This document shows positions 36,007-45,409 of a stretch of DNA of 57,963 nucleotides, one piece after another. Under the pieces are notes generated by a model, which had not been told where the DNA came from, did no database searches, and saw nothing but the letters and a program-made list of their open reading frames with translations. Positions within the stretch are counted from its first letter, which is position 1; the number at the start of each line of letters is the position of its first letter. The DNA lies in the NCBI GenBank assembly GCA_017539905.1, contig JAFYBZ010000034.1:1-57963 (forward strand). Reading direction: 5' to 3'. The position numbers were made by a program, and so were the translations under genes. The stretch comes from Clostridia bacterium. Lineage in GTDB: Bacteria; Bacillota; Clostridia; TANB77; UBA1234.

Positions 36007-36036
36007 GTGGATTTTGTTCTGGGCGGACAAACCCAC
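36007..36036 (+). other. Leader hairpin upstream of mutS2
   Basis: GTGG, then TTTGTTC, loop TGGGC, GGACAAA and CCAC: an 11-bp hairpin with a small asymmetric bulge in a G-rich patch 70 bases before the mutS2 start. There is no T-run, so it is not a terminator. Confidence 0.5.
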
Positions 36037-36106
36037 ACATTTACTACGCGCGATGCTCGATTGATAATACAAATACCAAAAATTAATACAAAAGGAGTTC
36101 TATCAA

Positions 36107-38470
36107 ATGAACGAACGTATATACAAAATTCTCGAATTTAATAAGGTTAAGGAGATTTTAAAGAATTATGCAGTTACTTATTTGGGTAGAGAGCGTTGTG
36201 ATTCTTTATTGCCTTCGACAAACTCTTTAGAAATAGAAAAATGGCAAAATGAAACCGAAGAAGCTTTATCATATTATCTAAAGCAACATGATATTCCACT
36301 ATCTCCCATTTCTAATATAGATGAAATATTAAACAAGACATCTATCGGTGGCATCTTATCTATAGAAGAATTATTAAAAGTTTCAAACACATTATTCATT
36401 GCAAGAAGACTAAAAAATTCTTTTACAAATGGAAGCATTGACGAAAATGAATTTCCAATTTTATCAGAATACTTTGAAAATATTTATACTAATCAAAGAG
36501 TTGAAGAAGAAATTTCAAGATGTATTAAAAACGAAGTTGAGTTAGATGATAGGGCAAGCACCGAATTATATAAGATTAGAAAATCTATCAAAGACCAAGA
36601 GTCACAAATTAAAGAAAAATTAAATTCGCTAATTCACTCTAAAGCAAAATTTTTACAAGACACATTAGTTACATTTAGAGATGATAGATATGTTATTCCG
36701 GTTAAAGCTGAGTATAAAAATGAAGTCCCTGGATTAATTCACAATCAGTCAGCAACTGGTGGAACTATATTTATAGAGCCAACAGCAGTATTTAACCTAA
36801 ATAATGAAATAAAAGAATTAAAATTAAAAGAATTTCAAGAAATTCAAAGAATACTTGCTCTTTTATCTCAAATGATTGCTCCGATTTGCGAAAATATAAG
36901 AATCTCAATTGATTTAATAGGTAAAATAGATTTTGCTTTTGCAAAAGGAAAATATGCAGGATGCTTAAACGCATATCCTCCTGTATTTGATGCAGTAAAA
37001 TGTAATCTTAAAAAAGCAAGACATCCTTTAATACCACAAGAGTCTGTTGTACCAATTGATATTTATTTTGGTGATGATATCAAAGAATTAATTATAACCG
37101 GTCCAAACACTGGCGGTAAAACAGTTACATTAAAAACAGTTGGTCTACTATGCTTAATGGCACAATCTGGTCTTCATATTCCAGCTAACGAAGGATCAAC
37201 TTTAAAAATATTTAGTAACATCTTTTGTGATATTGGAGACGAGCAAAGTATCGAACAAAACCTATCTACTTTCTCAGCTCACATGACAAATATTGTAAAC
37301 ATTTTAAACAATGTAACATCAGATGATTTGGTAATTATAGATGAAATCGGAGCTGGAACCGATCCAGTTGAAGGCGCTGCAATTGCTATGGCAATTTTAG
37401 AGTATTTATTTAAACAAAATTGTATTTGCCTAGCAACTACTCACTATAGCGAATTAAAATCATATGCTATTAACACACAAGGTGTTGAAAACGCATCATG
37501 TGAGTTTGATATCGATACTTTAAGACCTACTTACAAATTGTTAATTGGAATTCCTGGTAAAAGTAATGCTTTTGCCATTTCTAAAAAGCTAGGATTAAAA
37601 GATGATATATTAACTCGAGCAAATGATTTCTTATCTGATGAAAGTATCAAGTTTGAAGATGTAATTACAACTATGGAATATGATAAGAGAAAAGCTGAAG
37701 AAGAACGTGAGCTTTCTAAGAAGATGTTAAAAGAAGCACAAGATGCTCGAAACAGAATTAAAGATGAAGAACAAAAAATTGAAAAGAGAAAAACTGAAAT
37801 ATTAAATAAAGCAAAACAACAAGCAAGAGACATATTATTAGATGCTGAAGATACTGCAAAAAACATCATTAAAGATTTGAACAAGATGAAGAATTCAAAC
37901 AAAGCAAACAATAAGCAAATTGAAGAGCATCGTACAAAACTTAAAAAGAATATTTCCGAGATGCAAAAAGACTTAGTTGCTCCAAGCAAAATAGAATCTA
38001 AGAATGCTCTTAAAAAAGAAAACGTTGTTATTGGTATGAATGTACTAATTACTGATTTAGAACAAGAAGGTGTTATTTGTACAGCTCCAGACAAAAACGA
38101 TAATGTTATGGTTCAAAGTGGAATCATTAAACTAAAATGTCATATATCTCAATTAGAAGAAATCAAAAAGAAAGAAGATAAAAATCGAACTGTAAATCAA
38201 GCAACTGCATTTAATAAATCTAAAGACTTGAGTACTGAAATAAATCTTATTGGAATGACAAAAGACGAGGCAATTCCAGCTTTAGAAAAGTATATTGATG
38301 ATGCATATTTATCTAATGTAGGAAGTGTAAGAATTGTTCATGGAAAAGGTGCTGGCATTTTAAAAAGAGCCGTTCACGAATTTTTGAAGAACCATCCAAA
38401 TGTAAGGACTTATAGATTAGGTGTTTATGGCGAAGGTGATACTGGTGTTACAATTGCAGAATTGAAATAA
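36107..38470 (+). CDS. mutS2: Endonuclease MutS2
   Basis: 787 residues. MutS2 binds branched DNA to limit recombination and, in Bacillus, splits collided ribosomes. The core has Walker A GPNTGGKT (332-339), Walker B VIIDEIGAGTDP and the ABC-type STFSAHM signature. A long coiled coil follows (about 520-640, Lys/Glu-rich), and then the C-terminal Smr nuclease domain (INLIGMTKDEAI, VRIVHGKGAGIL, GEGDTGVTIAELK). The ATG has AAAGGAG well placed. It is the only long plus-strand gene in the window, and its terminator is shared with the small gene at 38503. Confidence 0.96.
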   Translation: MNERIYKILEFNKVKEILKNYAVTYLGRERCDSLLPSTNSLEIEKWQNETEEALSYYLKQHDIPLSPISNIDEILNKTSIGGILSIEELLKVSNTLFIARRLKNSFTNGSIDENEFPILSEYFENIYTNQRVEEEISRCIKNEVELDDRASTELYKIRKSIKDQESQIKEKLNSLIHSKAKFLQDTLVTFRDDRYVIPVKAEYKNEVPGLIHNQSATGGTIFIEPTAVFNLNNEIKELKLKEFQEIQRILALLSQMIAPICENIRISIDLIGKIDFAFAKGKYAGCLNAYPPVFDAVKCNLKKARHPLIPQESVVPIDIYFGDDIKELIITGPNTGGKTVTLKTVGLLCLMAQSGLHIPANEGSTLKIFSNIFCDIGDEQSIEQNLSTFSAHMTNIVNILNNVTSDDLVIIDEIGAGTDPVEGAAIAMAILEYLFKQNCICLATTHYSELKSYAINTQGVENASCEFDIDTLRPTYKLLIGIPGKSNAFAISKKLGLKDDILTRANDFLSDESIKFEDVITTMEYDKRKAEEERELSKKMLKEAQDARNRIKDEEQKIEKRKTEILNKAKQQARDILLDAEDTAKNIIKDLNKMKNSNKANNKQIEEHRTKLKKNISEMQKDLVAPSKIESKNALKKENVVIGMNVLITDLEQEGVICTAPDKNDNVMVQSGIIKLKCHISQLEEIKKKEDKNRTVNQATAFNKSKDLSTEINLIGMTKDEAIPALEKYIDDAYLSNVGSVRIVHGKGAGILKRAVHEFLKNHPNVRTYRLGVYGEGDTGVTIAELK

Positions 38471-38471
38471 A

Positions 38472-38498
38472 AAAAGACCCGTTAAAACGGGTCTTTTC
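38472..38498. terminator. Bidirectional terminator between mutS2 and the 38503 gene
   Basis: AAAGACCCGTT, loop AA, AACGGGTCTTT, with A-run and T-run flanks on both sides. Confidence 0.92.
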
Positions 38499-38502
38499 TA
38501 TT

Positions 38503-38712
38503 TTATTTAAAATCCTCATAAGAATTAATTCTTGCATATGGTATATCTCCAGCAAATCTTGGAGCTCCTACTTCTAAATCGAAAGATGCAAGTGTTTTAA
38601 ACGTACTTGCTTCACCCATTATAGGAGAAGTTTTAGGACTATTAAGTCTATATTGTTTAGGTTTATATTCATTTTGAGGCTTTGGCATTGAGAATCTATC
38701 AAATAATCCCAC
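38503..38712 (-). CDS. Small hypothetical protein
   Basis: About 69 residues, basic, Pro/Lys-rich, without a signal peptide (GLFDRFSMPKPQ, then YKPKQYRLNSPKTSP). The ATG at 38721 abuts GAGGAG with no spacing; the GTG at 38712 has normal spacing and is taken. The frame ends exactly before a good terminator. Family unknown. Confidence 0.55.
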   Translation of the reverse strand: MGLFDRFSMPKPQNEYKPKQYRLNSPKTSPIMGEASTFKTLASFDLEVGAPRFAGDIPYARINSYEDFK

Positions 38713-38830
38713 TAATTTCATCTCCTCTTTAGTATCTAATCATATCTATTAATATTATGACAAAAATTGAGACAAAATTCAACGAAATTACATAATGTAA
38801 CAAAAACTTAATATATACCCAAGTCTAATT

Positions 38831-40243
38831 CTATAGCGCATTCACTAATTCCTTGAATTTATTACCTCTTTCTTCGAAGTTTTTGAACATGTCAAAGCTT
38901 GCTGAGGCTGGTGAAAATAGCACTACATCGCCATTTACTGATAATTCCCTTGCTACACTTACTGCCTCTTCTAGCGTTGTACAATCAAAGATTTTAAGCT
39001 CTTCTTCAGCTATATTCTGCTCCTTCATAGCCTTTAATGTGGCTTCCTTAATGGCTTCTGCTGTTTGGCCTATCAAAATAAGCGATTTTACATGCGATAC
39101 TATATATATTCCTAATTCTGTATAGTCTAAATGCTTATCATATCCGCCTGCAATAAGAATAACCTTATCTTTATAACTAAGCAATCCTGCAATAGTACGT
39201 GATGGACTGCTTCCTATTGAATCATTTCTCCATTCAACTTCGTCGACCACTCTTACTAGTTCATTTCTATGTTCAACACCATTAAATGTTGTTAAAACAT
39301 TTCTAATTGAGTTAACAGATACTAATTCTTTAATAGCCGCGATAGCTGTGCAGACATTTTCTAAATTGTGTCTTCCTAATAGTTTAACCTCATCTGCTTT
39401 AATTACTTCTCTTTTATCTCCATTCTCACAAATATAAATTTTACTATCGTCATCCCCTAAGATAACACCATTCGACAATTCTGAATGAGTACTAAAAAAT
39501 CTAACTTTTCCTTTTGCTTCTTCTTCAAAAGGTTTTGTTATTTCATTATCATAATTTAAAACTAAAAGTCCATCCTCTTTTTGATACAAAAAAATATTCT
39601 TTTTCGCATTAATATACTCTTCATAATCTTTATGTATGTCCAAATGATTTGGCGCAATGTTAGTAATCACTGCAATTTGAGGGCTAACTCTTGCTGTCAT
39701 TAATTGGAATGAACTAAGTTCTAATACAACGAAATCATCTGGTTTCATTTTATCAATGTCCGCAAACAAAGGTGTACCAATGTTTCCACCTAAATAGCAA
39801 TTATATCCTTCTTCACAAAGCATTTTATAAATAAGTGTTGTAGTAGTGGTCTTACCATCACTACCTGTAACACCAATAATTGTTCCAGGACATAATTTTA
39901 ATACCATTTCAATTTCAGAAGTAAGGATTGCACCTCTACTAACTTCTTTTTGAACTTCTTCTAAATCAGGTCTCATACTTGGGCTTCTAAAAATATAATC
40001 GAATCCTTCTAATGCGTCTAAATATCCAACACCCAAAGAAAAATTTACACCTTTGCTTTTGAATTCTTCATATGTGACTGGATCCAATTTATCTTCTTCA
40101 CGTTTGTCAAAAACTGTGATTTCAGATTTTAAATTGATTAGGTATCTAATTAAAGGTGTATTACTTACGCCCATTCCAATGACGGCAACTTTTTTGCCAA
40201 TCATTCTAGTTCGAAATGCTTCGAACTTTTCATTTACATACAT
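38831..40243 (-). CDS. murD: UDP-N-acetylmuramoyl-L-alanine--D-glutamate ligase
   Basis: About 470 residues. Cytoplasmic Mur ligase that adds D-glutamate to UDP-MurNAc-L-Ala in peptidoglycan synthesis. The N-terminal UDP-binding domain reads VAVIGMGVSNTPLIRYL. The ATP site is GVTGSDGKTTTTTL (about 124-137). The central ITNIAPNHLDIHKDYEEY and C-terminal NDSIGSSPSRTIAGL with LIAGGYDKHLDYTEL are as expected for MurD. The ATG at 40243 has AAAGGAG ahead; the longer frame from 40279 lacks this. It follows pfkA by 54 bp with a palindromic repeat between, rather than lying in a classical dcw cluster. Confidence 0.95.
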   Translation of the reverse strand: MYVNEKFEAFRTRMIGKKVAVIGMGVSNTPLIRYLINLKSEITVFDKREEDKLDPVTYEEFKSKGVNFSLGVGYLDALEGFDYIFRSPSMRPDLEEVQKEVSRGAILTSEIEMVLKLCPGTIIGVTGSDGKTTTTTLIYKMLCEEGYNCYLGGNIGTPLFADIDKMKPDDFVVLELSSFQLMTARVSPQIAVITNIAPNHLDIHKDYEEYINAKKNIFLYQKEDGLLVLNYDNEITKPFEEEAKGKVRFFSTHSELSNGVILGDDDSKIYICENGDKREVIKADEVKLLGRHNLENVCTAIAAIKELVSVNSIRNVLTTFNGVEHRNELVRVVDEVEWRNDSIGSSPSRTIAGLLSYKDKVILIAGGYDKHLDYTELGIYIVSHVKSLILIGQTAEAIKEATLKAMKEQNIAEEELKIFDCTTLEEAVSVARELSVNGDVVLFSPASASFDMFKNFEERGNKFKELVNAL

Positions 40244-40267
40244 TTTAAAATCTCCTTTATAGGTGAG

Positions 40268-40294
40268 TATGGCGCCCAATGGGCGCCGCTACAA
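40268..40294. repeat. Dispersed palindromic element, copy 2 (GGCGCCC-AAT-GGGCGCC)
   Basis: A perfect 7-bp palindrome at 40271-40287 followed by GCTACAA. It is the best match to copy 1 at 17.94 kb in flanks and orientation, and sits just after the pfkA stop codon. Confidence 0.75.
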
Positions 40295-40297
40295 ATT

Positions 40298-41425
40298 TTA
40301 ATCTCCGAAACAAATTCCAACTCTTCTTGCAGTTTTAACTAAATCTCCATTTAAATCTACAAGCTTCAAGTTAGAAGACTTTGCTCCAATTTGTGTATCT
40401 GTTCCAGCTACTTCGTTTAATGAAATACTTTGTAATTTTCCATTAAGCATCGTAACCATTCTTCCAAATTTTCCTTCTATAGCAAGTTCCATTGCTAAGC
40501 TTCCGTACTCTGTAGAAAGTACTCTGTCATATGCACAAGTATTTCCACCTCTTTGTATATATCCAAGTGTTGTAGATCTTGCTGTCTGACCTGTAAGTCT
40601 TTCTATTTCTTTTGCAACATATGCACCAGCACCACCTAATTTAACACTATCTAATCCAGCGTTCTCAGGATTACCTTCAACTTCTCTAATTGAAATTGTT
40701 CCCTCTTTAGGTTTTGCTCCTTCTGCAACAACTATAATGCTATAGTTTCTTCCTGCTTCATTTCTTCTATTTATTTTTTCAACTACTTTGTTTAAATCAT
40801 ACGGTATTTCTGGTATCAAACAGTTGTCTGCTCCACCAGCTATGGCTGCAGATAATGCAATCCATCCTGCATAACGCCCCATTACTTCAAGAACCATTAT
40901 TCTTCCATGTGATTCTGCAGTTGTTCTTAATCTATCAACTGCCTCTGTAGCAACATCAACAGCTGTATTATATCCGAACGTAACATCTGTAAATGGAACA
41001 TCATTATCAATTGTTTTAGGTACTCCAATTACATTTACTCCACGAAGCATAAAGTCACGTGCAGATTTTAGCGATCCGTCTCCTCCGACTACTATCAAGC
41101 AATCGAAGCCTTCTTTTTTAAGCATTTCTGCTACTTCTTCGGATTTATCTACAAATACTTTTTCTCCTTTTGCATTTACTTCAGGTACTGCAAAGCAGTT
41201 TGTACCATTGTTAGATTTAAGTATTGTACCACCTTTGTGAATGATTCCACTCACTTCATTAATTCCTAATTTAATGTAATTGTTTTTTAGTAAGCCTTGA
41301 TATCCTTCTAAAAATCCATAAACCTCTACATCATTATAAAGTGCTGTTTTAACTGCACCTCTAATAACTGCATTTAATCCAGGACAGTCACCACCGGCTG
41401 TAAGTATTCCAACTTTTTTAACCAT
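40298..41425 (-). CDS. pfkA: 6-phosphofructokinase (mixed ATP/PPi-type signature)
   Basis: 375 residues. It phosphorylates fructose 6-phosphate in glycolysis. GGDCPGLNAVIRG at the start, VVGGDGSLKSA (114-118 for GGDGS) and PKTIDNDVPFTD (136-142) form the active site. MGRYAGWIAL and IPEIPYDL follow. Gly in GGDGS is the ATP-type residue, while Lys in PKTIDND is the residue of PPi enzymes. This combination is the known group III/Streptomyces type, usually ATP dependent. Donor use cannot be settled by reading. The ATG has AAAGGA ahead. It probably shares a transcript with murD. Confidence 0.93.
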   Translation of the reverse strand: MVKKVGILTAGGDCPGLNAVIRGAVKTALYNDVEVYGFLEGYQGLLKNNYIKLGINEVSGIIHKGGTILKSNNGTNCFAVPEVNAKGEKVFVDKSEEVAEMLKKEGFDCLIVVGGDGSLKSARDFMLRGVNVIGVPKTIDNDVPFTDVTFGYNTAVDVATEAVDRLRTTAESHGRIMVLEVMGRYAGWIALSAAIAGGADNCLIPEIPYDLNKVVEKINRRNEAGRNYSIIVVAEGAKPKEGTISIREVEGNPENAGLDSVKLGGAGAYVAKEIERLTGQTARSTTLGYIQRGGNTCAYDRVLSTEYGSLAMELAIEGKFGRMVTMLNGKLQSISLNEVAGTDTQIGAKSSNLKLVDLNGDLVKTARRVGICFGD

Positions 41426-41458
41426 TAGTTTTTTTCCTTTCTTTAGTACATTTTTTAT

Positions 41459-43948
41459 TTACTCTCTTGTCCACCAGAATGGTTCGTAATGAACCTCTTC
41501 TTCTTGCGTACTACTATTGTTATTTGTAGTACTTGTATTTGTGTTACTTTGTGTATTAGTGTTTGTATTTGCATTTGGATTTATTATTGCTTCATTTACT
41601 TTATTTATTTCTTCTTCATACTTTCCACTATTTGGTGATGTACTTACAGCGCCACCTTTATGGAATTCACAATATGTTGATGGAGTTTCATAAGCATAGT
41701 CTGATGGTTTAACTGTTGGTTCTCCATCTTTGTAATGTCTATTAATTCTTGAAATAGTAATTGTTCCAGCTTGTGCTCTACAAGAATCAGTAGGTAGTAA
41801 TAATGTATCTGGACATACTTCAACATATTCATGGATAGTACATGAAGTCTTTGGAATTGTTCCATTTCTACTATTGAATATTTCTGTATATACTCTACTT
41901 CCTCTTGCATCATTCTTACAAGCGTCTGTAGCTAATAGACCAGAATCTCTACATACTGCAACACTTACTACACCACTTGGTTTTTCATCACTAAATTTTG
42001 CATTAGGTAAATCTTTGTGGATCTCTGCCATTATATCGTGCCATACTGTAGTACCTGGGTTTGTTGCGATATTCAAATACTTAGGTGTATCATAGCCAAA
42101 CCAAACACTTCCTACGTAGTATGGAGTGAATGCGCTGAACCATCTATCTTTATCATCTGATGTAGTACCTGTCTTAGCAGCAACTTGAATTCCTCTTAAT
42201 TGTGCAAGTCTACCTGTACCTTGTGAACCCTCAGTAACATTAACCATCATATCTGTAAGAATATATGCATTCTCTGGAGACATTACATCACGTACTTCTT
42301 GTGTCTTTTTAAGATACAATTGATCATTTCTATCATCAATTTTTGTATACAATCTTGGCTCAATATATGTACCTTTATTTGCAATTGTACCATAAGCAGC
42401 TGCAAGCTCTAATGGGCTAACACCTTTGTACATACCACCAAGTGCAAGTGCGGCAGCACTCTTTCTATCAACTTCAGTTAGAGTAGAGATTCCTAGCTTT
42501 TCAAGAAAGCTATATGAATATTCAGTACCAACTTTTTCCATCATTGCTTTTGCAGCAACAACGTTTTCAGAAAGCTCAATAGCTTTACGAATACTCATTA
42601 ATCCTCTATAGCCTCTATCGTAGTTTTTAACACTCCACTTAATTCCATTAGCTCTAAATGTTGTTGGAACGTCATCAAATGTAGTAGCAGCTGTTAATAC
42701 CCCTGCTTCTAATCCTGGTCCATATACACCAATTGGTTTCATGTTAGAACCAATTTGTCTTGTCATTCCTGTTGCTCTATTTAATCCACGAAGAACTGTT
42801 TTTTCACCAGCGCCTCCACGAAGACCAACAACATTACCTGTTTTATAATCAATTATAACAATTGCTGATTGTAAATCTGCATCATAACCTTGTCTTGTTT
42901 TGAAATACTTTTGATCCATGTAAACTTTATCTATTGCATCTTGAACTTTTGGATCTAGTGTTGAATAAATCTTTAGACCACCATTATAAACAATAGTAGT
43001 AGCCATTTGCTTAGTAACGCCTTTTTCTTCCATAACGTCTTTGATACATTGTTCTGCCAAAGCATCAATAAAGTATGAATTACTTGAAGCTAAATCAACA
43101 CTGCCTTTAGTGTATACAAGCTCTTCTTCCTTCGCTTGTTCATATTCTTCGTCAGTAATAAATCCTAACTCGTTCATTTTCATTAGAACAAGACGTTGTC
43201 TATCTTTTGCTTTATCTGGGTAGTTATATGGATTGTATCCTTCTGGTGCTTGAGCAAGTCCTGCAATCAAAGCACTTTGTGCAATAGTTAAATCTTTTGC
43301 GCTCTTACCAAAATAATTAAATGCTGCTGTCTCAACACCATATGAACCTTGTCCTAAGTAAATAAGGTTCATATATAATTCTAGAATCTCGTCTTTAGTT
43401 TTCCATTTTTCTACTTGGAAAGCACTAATTATTTCTTTGGCTTTACGAAGTGAAGTACGGTCATCATCACCAGTAACCTTTTTGATAACCTGTTGCGTAA
43501 TTGTACTACCACCAAAGTCTGAATCGCCTGCACCAAATTTACTTAAGATATATTTAAATGTAGCTGCTGCAGTACGCTTGATATCTACACCACTATGCTC
43601 ATAAAAACGCTCGTCCTCTATGGCAACGAATGCTTTTGGCAAGTATGGCGATACTTCATTAATTGTTGCATAAGTACGATTTTCTGCACCATCTAGCTTT
43701 GTATATTCATTACCATTAATATCATAAACAATAGTTGTAAAGTTACTTATCTCGAACATCTCTTTTGGATATACTCCAACACCATTGTTCATAGCAATCA
43801 TAACACCAGTAACGCAGCCAACAACAACTAATAATGCGAAAAGAATTCCATAAATAACTAATTTTAGGCAAAAACCAATTAGCCAAAGAACAAAATCTCC
43901 AAAAGATCTAATATTTCTAAATCCGCTTCTTCTTTTTCTTCTTAACAT
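41459..43948 (-). CDS. Class A penicillin-binding protein (transglycosylase/transpeptidase)
   Basis: About 829 residues. Membrane-anchored peptidoglycan synthase. One N-terminal membrane helix (YGILFALLVVVGCVTGVMIAM) is followed by a GT51 domain (EDERFYEHSGVDIKRT, GGSTITQQVIKKVTG, GQGSYGVETAAFNYFGK). The transpeptidase has SxxK as SNMK (RQIGSNMKPIGVYGPGLE), SEN as SENVVAAKAM, and KTG as AAKTGTTSDDKDRWF. A Cys-containing segment and an Asn/Thr-rich tail end it. A longer frame opens with GTG at 43960; the ATG at 43948 is chosen, without a strong ribosome site. It overlaps the upstream small gene by 32 bp, so expression is likely coupled. Confidence 0.93.
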   Translation of the reverse strand: MLRRKRRSGFRNIRSFGDFVLWLIGFCLKLVIYGILFALLVVVGCVTGVMIAMNNGVGVYPKEMFEISNFTTIVYDINGNEYTKLDGAENRTYATINEVSPYLPKAFVAIEDERFYEHSGVDIKRTAAATFKYILSKFGAGDSDFGGSTITQQVIKKVTGDDDRTSLRKAKEIISAFQVEKWKTKDEILELYMNLIYLGQGSYGVETAAFNYFGKSAKDLTIAQSALIAGLAQAPEGYNPYNYPDKAKDRQRLVLMKMNELGFITDEEYEQAKEEELVYTKGSVDLASSNSYFIDALAEQCIKDVMEEKGVTKQMATTIVYNGGLKIYSTLDPKVQDAIDKVYMDQKYFKTRQGYDADLQSAIVIIDYKTGNVVGLRGGAGEKTVLRGLNRATGMTRQIGSNMKPIGVYGPGLEAGVLTAATTFDDVPTTFRANGIKWSVKNYDRGYRGLMSIRKAIELSENVVAAKAMMEKVGTEYSYSFLEKLGISTLTEVDRKSAAALALGGMYKGVSPLELAAAYGTIANKGTYIEPRLYTKIDDRNDQLYLKKTQEVRDVMSPENAYILTDMMVNVTEGSQGTGRLAQLRGIQVAAKTGTTSDDKDRWFSAFTPYYVGSVWFGYDTPKYLNIATNPGTTVWHDIMAEIHKDLPNAKFSDEKPSGVVSVAVCRDSGLLATDACKNDARGSRVYTEIFNSRNGTIPKTSCTIHEYVEVCPDTLLLPTDSCRAQAGTITISRINRHYKDGEPTVKPSDYAYETPSTYCEFHKGGAVSTSPNSGKYEEEINKVNEAIINPNANTNTNTQSNTNTSTTNNNSSTQEEEVHYEPFWWTRE

Positions 43949-44138
43949 CTGAACTATCACTTGATTTAGTGCTAGCTTGAGATGGCTTTTTAGTTGTTTT
44001 ATTAACTATTTTGCTTTGAACTATTGGTGAACTTCCACTTCTAGATGAAGGAGTGAAATTTTCTCTATATCTCTTAGCAAAATCAAAGTCTTCATCATTT
44101 TTTGATTTATTAATGTTTTTATTGTCATTTTCAGACAT
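43917..44138 (-). CDS. Small Lys/Ser-rich protein overlapping the PBP gene
   Basis: 73 residues, very polar (Asn/Lys/Asp-rich start, SRSGSSPIVQSKIV, a KKKKKKRI end). There is no hydrophobic segment, so it is cytoplasmic and probably disordered. AGAAAGGGTG precedes the ATG at 44138. The stop lies 32 bp inside the PBP frame. Small polar proteins ahead of class A PBPs are known in other Gram-positives, but I do not recognise this one. Confidence 0.65.
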   Translation of the reverse strand: MSENDNKNINKSKNDEDFDFAKRYRENFTPSSRSGSSPIVQSKIVNKTTKKPSQASTKSSDSSDVKKKKKKRI

Positions 44139-44240
44139 TAATTACACCCTTTCTAGCCCATTTTGAGCCAATATCATATTGTTAAACATACACAAAAATT
44201 ATACATTAACAATATTAAAAAGTAAATATAAAAAGGGCAT

Positions 44241-44279
44241 AAAAAGAGGGTGTCTCCAATACTGGAAACACCCTTTTTT
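44241..44279 (-). terminator. Intrinsic terminator of the 44281 SH3-like gene
   Basis: GGGTGT and ACACCC arms extended by a GG/CC pair, with T-runs on the minus strand. Confidence 0.85.
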
Positions 44280-44280
44280 A

Positions 44281-45222
44281 TTAACCATTTGATGCTGAAA
44301 TCAGGTGGGTATACACATATCCTTTATAGTTTTTTCCGTTGAACGGATAGGATATAATAGTAAACCTTCCTTCTTCACCAAGAACTTTGTATTCCTGCTC
44401 TTCAATCATGAAGCCGAACCTTCCATTCTGTTCACCAGGTCCTCTGAATACTGCAACCCCATATGAATCAGCAGTTGCATAGCTTCCTACTGAAAGTGCA
44501 CGCTCGTTGAAAAGCTTGGAATGACCATTCTCCTGGATTTCATACTCCCCAGTCTGAACTACCGGAGCCTGTGTCACAACCGGTTGAACAACTACAGCCT
44601 GTTGCTGCTGAGTTTGCTGTTGCTGGTAAGTCACTGGCTGCTGATATGTCTGCCCTACAGCCTGTCCTTCCTGACGGATAAATGCATAATCGGCCAAAAC
44701 ATAGGCAGCGCCGGCAGTCTTTTCATTGAGCTGAACCAAATACCAGCGTCTTCCATATTCATCCTGCTTTATCTTAAGCAAAATATGGACCGAACCTTTG
44801 GACTTTTCTCCGATTTCATGTTCATCGTCAGGAATCATTTCATCGTAAAGAATGGCATATTGTGACAGCTCAACGTACTGTTTCTCGCCGATCTTCACAT
44901 GTCCTTTCTTTACAAATCCCCATTGCTGAGCGCCGGTATCATCATAATCCAAAAGTCCCAGAGATACGCCATCTCGGTTGCAAACTGAGGAAGGCTGAAT
45001 GCAGTAATATCCATTGGATTCACCCACAATGTACATGGTATAACCATTTTCCAGGGCAGCCAGCTTGTTGTCTTTGCCGGTATCGGCAATCGGCTGTTTG
45101 CGGAGAGTGCAGTTCGTCACCTTGACGAACGCAGCGGTCTGGTAGCCATCGACCTGAGCCGCGGCAGGCAGCAGAGACATCATCATCATTAAAGCCATCA
45201 AAATAGTAATAACCCGTTTCAT
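44281..45222 (-). CDS. Secreted protein with SH3-like domains and Gln-rich linker
   Basis: 313 residues. A signal peptide (MKRVITILMALMMMMSLLPAAA) is followed by an SH3-like unit (VTNCTLRKQPIADTGKDNK, then YYCIQP), a second one around KGSVHILLKIKQDEYGRRWY, a linker very rich in Gln, Val and Thr (about residues 190-225) and a C-terminal SH3-like unit (GVAVFRGPGEQNGRFGFM). No enzyme domain. A wall-binding role is likely for such domains. A 60-base sample (44641-44700) has 29 G/C against 19 of 60 in the SLH gene next door (46081-46140). It is designed like the protein at 27989. Confidence 0.82.
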   Translation of the reverse strand: MKRVITILMALMMMMSLLPAAAQVDGYQTAAFVKVTNCTLRKQPIADTGKDNKLAALENGYTMYIVGESNGYYCIQPSSVCNRDGVSLGLLDYDDTGAQQWGFVKKGHVKIGEKQYVELSQYAILYDEMIPDDEHEIGEKSKGSVHILLKIKQDEYGRRWYLVQLNEKTAGAAYVLADYAFIRQEGQAVGQTYQQPVTYQQQQTQQQQAVVVQPVVTQAPVVQTGEYEIQENGHSKLFNERALSVGSYATADSYGVAVFRGPGEQNGRFGFMIEEQEYKVLGEEGRFTIISYPFNGKNYKGYVYTHLISASNG

Positions 45223-45339
45223 TTCCTTGTCCTCCTTTTAATTTAAGTGTATTGTGCAATAATATTAAAAAAGCCATAGGCTGGACATAAACAAAACGGC
45301 AATTTTTGATATATTTGCGGATTTATCCCCAAATAGAGC

Positions 45340-45379
45340 AAAATAAAATGCCGTACAACATATATTATACGACATTTTA
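45340..45379 (-). terminator. Intrinsic terminator of the SLH gene
   Basis: 11-bp stem (AAAATGTCGTA and TACGGCATTTT on the minus strand, one G-U pair), followed by ATTTTG. Confidence 0.7.
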
Positions 45380-45409
45380 TGTAAAATTGCAATATTATGT
45401 TAATTATTT

